Shown in pieces: positions 8,232 through 16,220 of a stretch of 40,965 nt of DNA. Position 1 is the first letter of the stretch; each line of letters begins with the position of its first letter. The position numbers and the translations under genes are program-made. The notes beneath the pieces were generated by a model. The model worked only from the letters and a program-made list of their open reading frames with translations. It ran no database searches and was not told the origin of the DNA. This DNA is from an uncultured bacterium (GTDB lineage: Bacteria > Cyanobacteriota > Vampirovibrionia > Gastranaerophilales > Gastranaerophilaceae), in the NCBI GenBank assembly GCA_949288725.1, contig CASELF010000053.1, positions 1-40,965 of the forward strand. Direction: 5' to 3'.

Positions 8232-9095
8232 TTAACCTTTAACTTGAGCCATAACTTCTTCTGCAAAGTTGTCTTGGCGTTTTTCTAAGCCTTCACCCAA
8301 TTCATATCTTGTGAATGCTTTGATTGTTACTTTGCCTTCAATCAATTGAGCAATTGTTTGGCTAGGGTCTTTTACAAATGGTTGTTCTAATAAGCATCTT
8401 TCAGCCATAAGTTTATTTACACGACCTTCAACAATTTTTGCTCTAATATTTTCAGGTTTTTTCAACAAGTCTTCTTTACCCATTTCAATTCTTGTTTCTT
8501 CATCTATAACTGATTGAGGAATTTCTGCTCTTGAAACAAATTGTGGTGCAGAAGATGCAATGTGTAAGCAAATATCATTTAATAATTCTTTGTCATCTTT
8601 ATCAGCGCTTAACAATACAACAATTTTACCGTTGTGAATGTATGAAGCAACAGGTCCTTCATATCTTACAAATCTTCTTACAGTAATTTTTTCACCAATT
8701 GATGCAATTTTTTCTTTTAATGCATCTTCAATTACTTTACCGCAATCAGGACATTTAGAAGCCAAAAATGCTTCTACTGATTCTGGTTTTAAATCGGCAA
8801 CATGTTTTGCCAAATTTGAAACAAGTTTCTTAAATTCGTCATTTTTTGCAACGAAATCAGTTTCGCAGTTAACTTCAATTAAAGCACCGCCGTTTGCATC
8901 TGTATAAGATTCAACTCTGCCTTCTGCTGCAATTCTACCCATTTTCTTTTCTGCAGAAGCAATACCCTTTTGACGTAAAACTTCAGCAGCTTTGTCCATA
9001 TCACCGTCAACTTCAACTAGTGCTTTTTTAGCATCCATCATGCCTGCACCGGTTTTGTCACGAAGTTCTTTTACCATTTGTGCTGTAATATTCAT
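8232..9095 (-). CDS. tsf: Translation elongation factor Ts
   Basis: A 287-residue EF-Ts, the nucleotide exchange factor for EF-Tu. The N-terminal UBA-like region with 'LRDKTGAGMMDAKKAL' and the following 'EVNCETDFVAKNDEF' are diagnostic. A CPDCG pair sits at about residues 115-119 inside the first core domain; paired cysteines there are uncommon in EF-Ts, and could bind metal or be redox active. GGAG 5-8 nt before the ATG is a normal ribosome binding site. It follows rpsB on the same strand after a 120-nt spacer with a large inverted repeat. Confidence 0.97.
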   Translation of the reverse strand: MNITAQMVKELRDKTGAGMMDAKKALVEVDGDMDKAAEVLRQKGIASAEKKMGRIAAEGRVESYTDANGGALIEVNCETDFVAKNDEFKKLVSNLAKHVADLKPESVEAFLASKCPDCGKVIEDALKEKIASIGEKITVRRFVRYEGPVASYIHNGKIVVLLSADKDDKELLNDICLHIASSAPQFVSRAEIPQSVIDEETRIEMGKEDLLKKPENIRAKIVEGRVNKLMAERCLLEQPFVKDPSQTIAQLIEGKVTIKAFTRYELGEGLEKRQDNFAEEVMAQVKG

Positions 9096-9126
9096 GTTTT
9101 CTCCTTCATTTTACTTGTTGATATAT

Positions 9127-9196
9127 GAAAAGGTGAGTCATAAACACTAGTGCTAAGTTTTCTTAGTTATACTAATCTTTTACAATTCACCTTTTC
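9127..9196 (-). promoter_or_regulatory. Inverted repeat in the rpsB-tsf spacer
   Basis: GAAAAGGTGA (9127-9136) and TCACCTTTTC (9187-9196) are perfect 10-bp complements about 50 nt apart, and a small hairpin (CTAAG-AAAA-CTTAG on the minus strand) nests between them. In the rpsB-tsf transcript this would be a branched structure ending about 30 nt before tsf. There is no T-run, so it is not a classic terminator; RNA processing, attenuation or 3'-end protection of rpsB mRNA are possible roles. Confidence 0.5.
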
Positions 9197-9215
9197 TTAT
9201 CACAAAACTAATCAA

Positions 9216-9980
9216 TTATTCTGCTTTTTCTTCTTCTACTCCAGCATCTGCTGCAGTAATTTTTTCAATTTTCTTAGATTCGTTTGCTTTGTTTTCTCTC
9301 AATTGTTTACCTTCTAAAACTGCATCAGCAAGTTTTGATGTAATTAATTGAATTGATCTGATAGCATCATCATTACCAGGAATGATATAGTTGATTCCAT
9401 CCGGATCAGCATTTGTATCTGCTAAACAAATAACAGGAATACCTAATTTGTTTGCTTCCTTGATAGCGATTTCTTCTTTTGTTTGGTCAACGATGAATAT
9501 AACATCAGGAAGACCTCTCATATCTTTGATACCGCCTAAAGTTTTTGATAATTTTGCAAGTTGTCTGTTAATTTGAGCAACTTCTTTTTTAGGAAGTTTA
9601 TCAACATAACCGTTATTGATAAATTCTTCTAATTCTTTTAATTTATTAACTCTGCCTCTGATAGTTTCAAAGTTAGTAAGCATACCGCCTAACCATCTTC
9701 TGTTAATATAGTATGCGCCAGAACGTTTTGCTTCTTCTGCTACAACTTCAGCTGCTTGTTTTTTTGTACCAACAAAAAGAACATTTCTTCCTTTTGCTGC
9801 ATAATCTCTTACTAAAGCGTATGCTTCATCTAGTAATTCGGTTGTTTTTCTTAAGTCAATAACGTAAATTCCGTTTCTTGCACCGTAAATATACGGTTTC
9901 ATTTTTGGGTTCCATCTTTGGGTTTGGTGACCGAAATGTACACCTGCTTCCAAAAGTTCAATCATAGATGCTGTTGGCAT
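9216..9980 (-). CDS. rpsB: Small-subunit ribosomal protein S2
   Basis: A 254-residue S2. The start '[19 protein letters not shown]'-like block (here from residue 7), '[11 protein letters not shown]', 'FVGTKKQA' and '[13 protein letters not shown]' are family signatures, and '[17 protein letters not shown]' is the conserved C-terminal core. The last 30 residues are a charged, Glu/Lys-rich extension. GGAGAAAACCG-ATG gives a normal ribosome binding site. rpsB-tsf order is the usual bacterial arrangement. Confidence 0.97.
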   Translation of the reverse strand: MPTASMIELLEAGVHFGHQTQRWNPKMKPYIYGARNGIYVIDLRKTTELLDEAYALVRDYAAKGRNVLFVGTKKQAAEVVAEEAKRSGAYYINRRWLGGMLTNFETIRGRVNKLKELEEFINNGYVDKLPKKEVAQINRQLAKLSKTLGGIKDMRGLPDVIFIVDQTKEEIAIKEANKLGIPVICLADTNADPDGINYIIPGNDDAIRSIQLITSKLADAVLEGKQLRENKANESKKIEKITAADAGVEEEKAE

Positions 9981-10118
9981 CGGTTTTCTCCTTTATTTTT
10001 AATGTATTGTACTACGGGCTAAACAGTCCCATCATCAGGTTTAACAAACATATTCCGCTATTTTCGGCATATTTTCATTGATTCCGTCTGACTAGGGCAA
10101 ACCTATCGGACTAGTATA
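9981..10118 (-). promoter_or_regulatory. rpsB promoter and possible S2 leader RNA
   Basis: A -10 box TATACT (10118-10113, minus strand) would start an RNA near 10106, giving a leader of about 125 nt. The leader has several small hairpins: TAGG-TTTGC-CCTA nested in GTC..GAC near 10083-10110, ATAT-CCG..CGG-ATAT near 10050-10075, and GGG..CCC near 10015-10032. S2 represses its own mRNA in many bacteria, so an autoregulatory leader is plausible, but I cannot match a known motif. The rest up to 10309 is AT-rich with no gene seen. Confidence 0.4.
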
Positions 10119-10306
10119 ACCAATTATATTCTAGTATAAAAATATTATTATGCAAATATTCAGGCTGGAAATTTTAATTTTTATAACAATAAATCCGCTT
10201 ATAACAAGGCTTTTAGAACCAAGAGTTAAGATATGTAACAATTATATACTTTTTATTACAAAAAGCGCACTTTTTCACTAAAAAATGTGTTTATAGATAT
10301 GTGACG

Positions 10307-10315
10307 AGGTATAAT
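10307..10315 (+). promoter_or_regulatory. -10 box of the structured RNA / 61-codon ORF
   Basis: AGG-TATAAT, with the hexamer at 10310-10315, seven bases before ATG 10323. Predicted transcription start is 10322-10323, so an RNA from here has no leader. The -35 region is poor. Confidence 0.55.
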
Positions 10316-10321
10316 TAGATT

Positions 10322-10600
10322 CATGGATGAGAAGACTGAACAAAACTTAAAATTAATTAAGGATGGATCGCAAGAGGCGAGAGGTAACGAAGTTCTTGAT
10401 CAACATCAGCCGACTCTCCAGACAAATCCCATCCAAAGAAAGCTGCTGGACTTTAGCTTGTCTAACAAAACCCGCAGATTTTCAGTGAGAGATTTGCTTA
10501 AACGATAGATTCGCGTAGCACGGTTTTATGAGGATCGACACGTACGGTAATTCGTATGGTTTGTGAGGAATCGAAAACTAGTTATACCTTCGTCTTTTTT
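10322..10600 (+). ncRNA. Candidate structured RNA with tandem GGTTT..TGAGGA units
   Basis: The stretch is visibly GC-richer than its surroundings and has nested complementarity. GGATGG near 10362 pairs with CCATCC near 10430, enclosing GATC-GC-AAGA / TCTTGATC; AAGCT/AGCTT brackets a loop near 10440-10460. Two similar units follow, GGTTTTATGAGGATCGA (10522-10538) and GGTTTGTGAGGAATCGA (10558-10574), each with a TTCG/TCG upstream that can pair with CGA. A run of T starts at 10595. Terminal pairing GATGAG / TTCGTC is possible. I found no RNase P, tmRNA, SRP or other signature I know. It could be an independent RNA, or the structured mRNA of the small ORF. Confidence 0.4.
10323..10508 (+). CDS. 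Possible 61-residue peptide, leaderless
   Basis: The ATG lies 7 nt after a TATAAT box, the same geometry as other leaderless genes here, so translation is possible although no ribosome binding site exists. The peptide is hydrophilic with a basic C-terminus (NKTRRFSVRDLLKR). Codon use is unlike the neighbours: CTG CTG, CTC, CCG, CCC, CGC, GCG and TCG appear in a short span, in a window where such codons are rare. This favours RNA constraint over protein coding, or recent acquisition. I cannot decide; both readings are given. Confidence 0.3.
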   Translation: MDEKTEQNLKLIKDGSQEARGNEVLDQHQPTLQTNPIQRKLLDFSLSNKTRRFSVRDLLKR

Positions 10601-10627
10601 ATTGAAGTGTGATATGATTATTTCAGT

Positions 10628-11149
10628 ATGTATGAAATAAAAAAACAAATATTTTTAGATTTAACCAAAAATCAAAAGTCAGCATTATGCAATTATTTAC
10701 GAGCTTTGGTAAAAAAATCACCGGATTTAACACCAGAAGAAATCTGGGATAGTTTTGAAGCGGATGAAAGATATTATCTTGAACTAAATTGCTCACGTTT
10801 TGAATTTTTAGAACAGTTGCTTGATGACAATAATTTCAAATCCGATGCAATGAAATATCTTAAAGAATGCAAAAAATACTACGATTATAAAGAACAACAA
10901 AAACCGCTAAGAGAAGCACAAAAAGAATTTGAACGAAAAAAACGCAAATTTCTTCAAGAAGTAAAGATGTCAAAAGAACCACCAACCAAAAAGCAATTAT
11001 ATTATTACGAAAAGTTATGTAAAAAATATGATATAGAAAAAATCGAACTAACCTCAAAACTTGAAGCAAGAAACGAGATTGACAAAATTATAACCGAACA
11101 CGCACCGCAAATACATAATATAGAATATTACGAACAGGAAGAAGATTAA
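10628..11149 (+). CDS. Hypothetical coiled-coil protein upstream of prmC
   Basis: A 173-residue charged, helical protein. The middle (about 85-125) is Lys/Glu/Gln-rich and probably coiled coil. The C-terminal part 'PPTKKQLYYYEKLCKKY...SKLEARNEIDKII' matches the P-T-x-x-Q-x-x-Y/F-x-x-x-L pattern of a small helical module often found in phage and bacterial proteins, possibly nucleic-acid binding. Only 1 nt separates its stop from the ATG of prmC, so the two are co-translated. TGA-TATGAT lies 9 nt upstream of the ATG and there is no ribosome binding site, so the leader is at most a few bases. Confidence 0.65.
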   Translation: MYEIKKQIFLDLTKNQKSALCNYLRALVKKSPDLTPEEIWDSFEADERYYLELNCSRFEFLEQLLDDNNFKSDAMKYLKECKKYYDYKEQQKPLREAQKEFERKKRKFLQEVKMSKEPPTKKQLYYYEKLCKKYDIEKIELTSKLEARNEIDKIITEHAPQIHNIEYYEQEED

Positions 11150-11150
11150 T

Positions 11151-11987
11151 ATGACAACAATTCCGGATATTGTAAAAATACTGACAGATTCAGGCATAGA
11201 ACAAAATGAAGCAAATGTTGAAGTTAAACTTTTGATAGAACATTTTGCAGGTTACACACTTGCAGATATTATTATGGGCAAGAAATTAACCGCTGAAAAA
11301 TTAACTATAGTAGAAGAAAAAGCAAAATTACGAGCCCGAACACACCAGCCAATTCAATACATCATAGGACTGGCAGACTTTATGGGTGAAAAATTCATAG
11401 TAAATCCTTCTGTTTTAATTCCCAGAGATGAAACGGAATTACTTGTTCGCCAAGCTATTGAAATTATAAAAAAGGAAAACTTAAAAGAAATACTAGATAT
11501 GTGTACAGGAAGCGGTTGTATTGCTTGTATGATTGCAAAATTAACCACAGCACACGTAATTGGTGCAGATATTTCAACCGAAGCAATACACACGGCATTT
11601 TCCAATATGGAAAAATTTGAACTTTTTAACAAAGCCGTTTTTAGAAAATCCGACATATATTCAAAAATTAGAGAAGATGAGCAATTTGATATGATTGTTT
11701 CAAATCCTCCATATATACCGCCACAAGTTAAAGCACAAATTCAAAAAGAAGTAACCTTTGAACCTGATATTGCTTTATATACAAAAGATGATAAAGGACT
11801 TGAATTTTACGAAAGAATAACAAAAGACGCACATTTACATTTAAAAAACGGCGGATATCTACTTTTTGAACTGGGTATAGGACAAGCCCAAGAAGTTGCT
11901 CAAATCATGAACAATAATGGGTTTAAAGAAATTAAAGTTCTAAAAGACCTTGCAAATATTGACCGTGTTATTTACGGGCATTTATAA
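11151..11987 (+). CDS. prmC: Release factor glutamine methyltransferase PrmC
   Basis: A 278-residue N5-glutamine methyltransferase that modifies the GGQ loop of RF1 and RF2 with SAM. Residues 1-85 form the helical N-terminal domain. The Rossmann domain has 'ILDMCTGSGCIA' (motif I), 'VIGADIS' and the catalytic 'VSNPPYIPP'. 'SVLIPRDETELLV' precedes motif I as in all PrmC proteins. prfA, the usual partner, is not next to it; instead the gene is coupled to a hypothetical coiled-coil protein. Confidence 0.95.
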   Translation: MTTIPDIVKILTDSGIEQNEANVEVKLLIEHFAGYTLADIIMGKKLTAEKLTIVEEKAKLRARTHQPIQYIIGLADFMGEKFIVNPSVLIPRDETELLVRQAIEIIKKENLKEILDMCTGSGCIACMIAKLTTAHVIGADISTEAIHTAFSNMEKFELFNKAVFRKSDIYSKIREDEQFDMIVSNPPYIPPQVKAQIQKEVTFEPDIALYTKDDKGLEFYERITKDAHLHLKNGGYLLFELGIGQAQEVAQIMNNNGFKEIKVLKDLANIDRVIYGHL

Positions 11988-12108
11988 TAGATTATATTAA
12001 GAAAAATTAACAAAAGCCGTTAAATACTCCTCTATTTACAGTATTTATTAAATTTATTATCAGAAATGCCGTTATAATACATAATGGTCATAAAAATAGA
12101 GGTATATT

Positions 12109-12474
12109 ATGTTTAATTCAATAAGCAATCCTTTTGGACAAAAAATTGAATCAGCATTTTCAACAGGGCAAGAAAAAAGACAACATCAACAAAAACAAAA
12201 TCAAGAAGAAGAAAAGAAGTATCTTGAAAATGATGATAAAGACGAAGTTAAACTAAGCCCGCTTCCGGAACTTACAGAAGATGACATTCTATATTTGACA
12301 AGAAACTATATAGATAAACTTAAAACTGAAAACGAAAATAATCCTAAAACCGTTGAAAAACTTGATAAGTTTATGGCAAAATTTGATGTTAAAAAATTTA
12401 TGAAACGTAACCCTAATATGACAAGTTCAGATTTTTATATGGTAATGTATAACGAAGTAGCAAGTCTTTTATAA
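12109..12474 (+). CDS. Hypothetical protein, acidic and Gln/Glu-rich
   Basis: A 121-residue soluble protein. The N-terminus has MFNSISNPFGQK, then a Gln/Lys/Glu-rich stretch (residues 20-45), then a helical domain with 'LTEDDILYLTRNYIDKL' and 'FMKRNPNMTSSDFYMVMYN'. No known family recognised. TATAAT at about 12073-12078 and AGAGG before the ATG give a conventional promoter and ribosome binding site. It converges on the WG-repeat gene with only 3 nt between the stop codons and no terminator between them. Confidence 0.65.
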   Translation: MFNSISNPFGQKIESAFSTGQEKRQHQQKQNQEEEKKYLENDDKDEVKLSPLPELTEDDILYLTRNYIDKLKTENENNPKTVEKLDKFMAKFDVKKFMKRNPNMTSSDFYMVMYNEVASLL

Positions 12475-12477
12475 AAA

Positions 12478-13377
12478 TTATCTTGCCAAAACTTCTCTAT
12501 TTCTACCATTTATCCCAATTAGAGTATTTCGCTCAAGTTTAATTTTCTTATATCTGAACGGGGCTAAAACCTTTCCGTATTCATCATACGCTGCCCATAA
12601 ATCATTTTTATTCTTTACTATTATATATTCCCCTAAGGTATCAACTTTCTCATAATTTGCCTCTAGCACCAAATTTCCTGACATATCGGCAATTCCGTAT
12701 TTACCTTCTTTTTTAAGAAGATAAACATATTTATACTCTTTGATACTATCATATTCATTTCGTAAAAATGAATAATTATCAAGATTTACCAATCCGAAAT
12801 AGCCGTTTAATTTGCTTATAAAAATACCATTATTGAAATTTCCAAAATTTAATTGCTGGTATTTTAGAGGAATAATTTCTTTTCCGGAATAATCAATAAC
12901 CCCGAAAACAGTCTTCATCATAGAAACATTTTTAGAAACTTTTATTCTATCGTATGCTAAAGGCACCGCTGAAGAATATTCTTGAGGTGACGCCATTATT
13001 CCTTTATCATTTATAATTTTAGTTTTTCCATTTGCCTTCACAAGGAAATAATGCTTTCCATCTTTATCCAAATGCTCAATATAATCAGCATTAGAAAATA
13101 TTACAAACCCGTTTTTATCAACAACAGAATACCACCGATAAGAACTGCTTGTTCTGTTTGAATATTCTGTTACAAGTTCATTAATCTGCAAAATATGTTC
13201 ATCGCACCCAGGGAAAAATTCTTGATATTGATTTGTATATGTAGAAATTGGAATTATTGGTCTATAATATAATGAATAATACGGATAAGCATAATACATA
13301 TAAGGCCAATAATGAGCATAGGCAGGTTTTGCCAAAAGTAAACAAAAGAAAACCAGTAAAATCTTGAACCTTTTCAT
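12478..13377 (-). CDS. Secreted WG-repeat protein
   Basis: A 299-residue protein with signal peptide (residues 1-21, ending AYA) followed by an unusual Tyr/Pro-rich segment (residues 22-50). From about 80 on there are repeated units of the WG/KWG type, such as 'YGIADMSGNLVLEANYEKV' and 'VFGVIDYSGKEIIPLKY', i.e. 'G.id..G..v....yd.i'. WG-repeat proteins are thought to form beta-rich binding surfaces; no reaction is known. GGAG precedes the ATG. It is monocistronic. Confidence 0.8.
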   Translation of the reverse strand: MKRFKILLVFFCLLLAKPAYAHYWPYMYYAYPYYSLYYRPIIPISTYTNQYQEFFPGCDEHILQINELVTEYSNRTSSSYRWYSVVDKNGFVIFSNADYIEHLDKDGKHYFLVKANGKTKIINDKGIMASPQEYSSAVPLAYDRIKVSKNVSMMKTVFGVIDYSGKEIIPLKYQQLNFGNFNNGIFISKLNGYFGLVNLDNYSFLRNEYDSIKEYKYVYLLKKEGKYGIADMSGNLVLEANYEKVDTLGEYIIVKNKNDLWAAYDEYGKVLAPFRYKKIKLERNTLIGINGRNREVLAR

Positions 13378-13448
13378 TTACCTACTCCAATTCCGTACAC
13401 TTATTAAACGAAATAGAATAAAAAAAGTTCATTTTTTATTAAAATTTA

Positions 13449-14447
13449 TTAATAAATTCTATTACCGGTTTCTTTATCAAATTTGTACATATCAGAGAAA
13501 TTGATACTTATTTCAATTGTTTTAGAAGGCTTGATATCAGATTCAAATTTAGCAGAGCACTTGCTGGCACCAATATTAAAATAAACAATAGTTTCACTGC
13601 CGAGCATCTCAGAGATTTCAACATCAGCAACACGCTTGATGTCACCATTTTGGGAGTTCATTTTTTCAGGACGCACTCCATAAATAATATTTTCATCAAG
13701 CCCTATATCTTTACCATCTATAAAATTCATTTGAGGAGAGCCAACAAACCCGGCAACAAACATATTTTTGGGATTGTTGTAAATTTCATAAGGAGTATCA
13801 ACCTGCTGAATATCACCATTATTCAAAACAACAATTCTATCGCCCATTGTTAGTGCTTCTGTTTGGTCGTGAGTAACATAGATAAATGTCGTTTGCAATT
13901 TTTCATGAAGTTTTTTTATCTCAGAACGCATCTGCACTCTCAATTTTGCATCTAAATTCGACAATGGTTCATCCATCAAGAAAACTTTTGGATTTCTGAC
14001 AATTGCCCGCCCCAAAGCAACTCTTTGCCTTTGTCCGCCTGACAACTGTTTTGGCTTTCTATCCAAATATTCTCCAAGGTTTAGAATTTCTGCAGCCTCT
14101 TGAACTTTCTGCTCAATAATTTTCTTGTCAACTTTGCGCATTTTCAATCCAAATGCAATATTCTCCCTAACCGTCATATGCGGATACAAAGCGTAACTTT
14201 GAAAAACAAATGCAATATCTCTGTCTTTGGGCGGAATATTATTTACTTTTTTATCACCAATATAAATTTCACCGCCTGAAATATCCTCCAAGCCTGCTAT
14301 CATTCTTAACAAGGTTGACTTTCCACATCCAGAAGCGCCAACCAATACAACAAACTCTTTATCCTTTATCTCCAAATTAACATTATTTATAACAGTTTTG
14401 TTGTTATCATAAGTTTTACGGATATTCTTTAACGTAACACTACTCAT
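13449..14447 (-). CDS. ABC transporter ATPase, MalK/UgpC/MsmK type
   Basis: A 332-residue ATPase. Walker A is GASGCGKST (about 37-45), Q-loop in VFQSYALYPHM, signature LSGGQRQRV, Walker B VFLMDEP with the D-loop SNLDAKL, and H-loop YVTHDQ. The C-terminal 100 residues form the OB-fold regulatory domain of the MalK group ('IYGVRPEKM'). Such ATPases energise carbohydrate or glycerol-phosphate importers, and one can serve several permeases. No permease or binding-protein gene is nearby; instead it is coupled (1 nt) to the kinase-like gene at 14449-15555. Confidence 0.92.
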   Translation of the reverse strand: MSSVTLKNIRKTYDNNKTVINNVNLEIKDKEFVVLVGASGCGKSTLLRMIAGLEDISGGEIYIGDKKVNNIPPKDRDIAFVFQSYALYPHMTVRENIAFGLKMRKVDKKIIEQKVQEAAEILNLGEYLDRKPKQLSGGQRQRVALGRAIVRNPKVFLMDEPLSNLDAKLRVQMRSEIKKLHEKLQTTFIYVTHDQTEALTMGDRIVVLNNGDIQQVDTPYEIYNNPKNMFVAGFVGSPQMNFIDGKDIGLDENIIYGVRPEKMNSQNGDIKRVADVEISEMLGSETIVYFNIGASKCSAKFESDIKPSKTIEISINFSDMYKFDKETGNRIY

Positions 14448-14448
14448 C

Positions 14449-15555
14449 TTATCTCTTTTCTATAGGCAAAATAATCTCGTATCTTGTACCCTTCATAACT
14501 TCAGATTTGATAGTAATATAACCATTCGCTCTCCTTGTTAATATACTTGCAATTCCTAATCTGAATGCTCTTAACAGATTTTTCTTACCTTTTTCCAATT
14601 GAGCATAAGGTTCACATAAATACTTCATCTCATCTTCTGCGATACCTACGCCTGTATCTCTTATTTCAATATGCAAATAATGCTTTGGATCATGAATTTT
14701 AAACATCGCACAAAGGTCTTCATCAGGATTTGACAATTTAACCGAAATGTAACCTTTTTCTGTCATTTTTGAAGATGCTTCCAAAATATTTTTCAATGCT
14801 TCATGCAAAGCACAAATATCTGTATAAACGTTACGATTAGATAAAGTCTCACCATCAACAACCAAAGCAACACCCCTTGCTTCTAAATGCTGTTGAAAAT
14901 CTTTTGATAAATTTTTCACTAATTCAATAACATCAAAGGTTTTATAATTAGCCTCATAAACAGAAGATTCTACCTTGGAAAATAATAACAATTTACCTAA
15001 AAACTCAGAAAGTTCCATAGAATTGTTATGAATAATTTTTACATATTTTTCCTGCTTTTCAGACAAATCGCCGCCCAAACCGTCCAGCAAACCTTGTGAA
15101 AATCCGGAAATTGAACTTATCGGTGCAGTAATATCATCTTCTATTTTGGCAAGCATTGCATTCTTTTCACTGTTAAATCGGACTATTTTATCTTCGTTTT
15201 TCAATTCATTGGTAAGAGTTGTCAAATCTCTTATTACTATATGATACCCGTTAAAACGTGATACAGCATTTAATTCAATGTAAAATTCTCTATCAGGCAT
15301 GATAGCCGTAGCAAGTACAGGCTTTAACTGACGTAATGATGTAGAAATAACATTTTTTGAATCTTTTATTATATCCTGCAAATGATACTGCCCAAAACCA
15401 CCTTCAACAAACCCGAAAATCTCTTTTGCACGTTTGTTATATGAAACCAATAGCCCTGTTTTATCAACAATAAGAACAGCATCCGGAAGATTATCTAATA
15501 TATAGTAGGAAGAGAAGAACCAACCTAAATTTTTAAATAGTCTAACTAAATTCAT
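14449..15555 (-). CDS. Histidine-kinase-like protein lacking the phospho-His
   Basis: A 368-residue protein with a PAS domain (about 18-115), a DHp-like region (128-195) and an HATPase_c domain (220-368). The open frame extends upstream, but ATG 15555 is chosen: the extension is not protein-like and overlaps a divergent gene. In the H-box, where kinases have SHELRTPL, this reads EDDITAPI, so the His is Asp140. The N-box (ALKNILEAS) and G1 (DTGVGIAED) remain; G2 is degraded (AFRLGIAS). It may bind ATP but cannot autophosphorylate on His in the usual way, so a sensor pseudokinase is likely. TATAAT lies 16 nt upstream of the ATG. It is coupled to the MalK-type ATPase. Confidence 0.85.
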   Translation of the reverse strand: MNLVRLFKNLGWFFSSYYILDNLPDAVLIVDKTGLLVSYNKRAKEIFGFVEGGFGQYHLQDIIKDSKNVISTSLRQLKPVLATAIMPDREFYIELNAVSRFNGYHIVIRDLTTLTNELKNEDKIVRFNSEKNAMLAKIEDDITAPISSISGFSQGLLDGLGGDLSEKQEKYVKIIHNNSMELSEFLGKLLLFSKVESSVYEANYKTFDVIELVKNLSKDFQQHLEARGVALVVDGETLSNRNVYTDICALHEALKNILEASSKMTEKGYISVKLSNPDEDLCAMFKIHDPKHYLHIEIRDTGVGIAEDEMKYLCEPYAQLEKGKKNLLRAFRLGIASILTRRANGYITIKSEVMKGTRYEIILPIEKR

Positions 15556-15744
15556 AATTGCATTACATCCGATTATAGTATATAATACATCATAACATGA
15601 AAAATTTTTTGAAAAATCACATGTAAATTTTTGTAATCTTTTTATTAACAAAGTAGCAAAAAATTTTCTGGAGATGTTTTCTATTATAAGACGACATGAT
15701 GGTATAAAAAATAGAAATGTAATTTCTGAAAGTAAGGTGATACT

Positions 15745-16077
15745 ATGAGAGAAATCGACAACAAAAACGTTAATGGATTGAACTACGCCAAAGGAATCCA
15801 CAAACCAACAAATGAAGGTGCTGTTGTACCTGAAACTCCTGCAGTTGCGCAAGAAACAAAAGAGATTAAAGATCTTGCTCAAATGCCTGCTGCTTCACTT
15901 GGAAGATCTCAAATATCTTCTGACTCTACAGAAAACGATATGATGTTTCTATTGAAAAATCCTAAGGATGTTGCTTTAATGAATAAAATCATTGATAAAT
16001 ATCAAGAAAATCATTCTTATGAAGAAGCAACTCAACTTATTGATGCTTATAAAAACGAATTTCCGACTAAGAAATAA
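15745..16077 (+). CDS. Hypothetical small hydrophilic protein
   Basis: A 110-residue protein, probably disordered in its first 55 residues (Pro/Ala/Thr/Glu-rich, 'VVPETPAVAQETKEIKD'), with a C-terminal helical part 'DVALMNKIIDKYQENHSYEEATQLIDAY'. No family recognised and no signal peptide. AAGG precedes the ATG by about 9 nt. It diverges from the kinase-like gene. A stable hairpin covers its stop codon. Confidence 0.65.
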   Translation: MREIDNKNVNGLNYAKGIHKPTNEGAVVPETPAVAQETKEIKDLAQMPAASLGRSQISSDSTENDMMFLLKNPKDVALMNKIIDKYQENHSYEEATQLIDAYKNEFPTKK

Positions 16078-16098
16078 CAAACCCGTTATTTCTTGGTC
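16065..16098 (+). terminator. Long hairpin spanning the stop codon
   Basis: GACTAAGAAATAAC (16065-16078) pairs with GTTATTTCTTGGTC (16085-16098), 14 bp with one G-T wobble and a 6-nt loop. The stop codon is inside the stem. Only a broken T-tract follows, so it may stabilise the mRNA end rather than terminate efficiently. Confidence 0.45.
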
Positions 16099-16220
16099 AG
16101 CATTAAAATTATTTTTATATCGTTTACCTTTTTGTCCCCTTGGTTTTACAATAGATTATTTATTTTCAGTCGTGTAGAGTGTAATGTTTTCAAATTATAT
16201 GATTTGAAAATTTTACGATG

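Noticed and set aside
10322-10600. tmRNA, RNase P, SRP RNA or group II intron fragment
   Set aside because: None of the conserved cores is present. The ACGTACGG stretch recalls group II intron sequence, but there is no domain V or reverse transcriptase.
15556-15882. N-terminal extension of the kinase-like protein
   Set aside because: The extra 109 codons are Phe/Cys-rich and not protein-like, overlap the start of a divergent gene, and lie upstream of the likely promoter.
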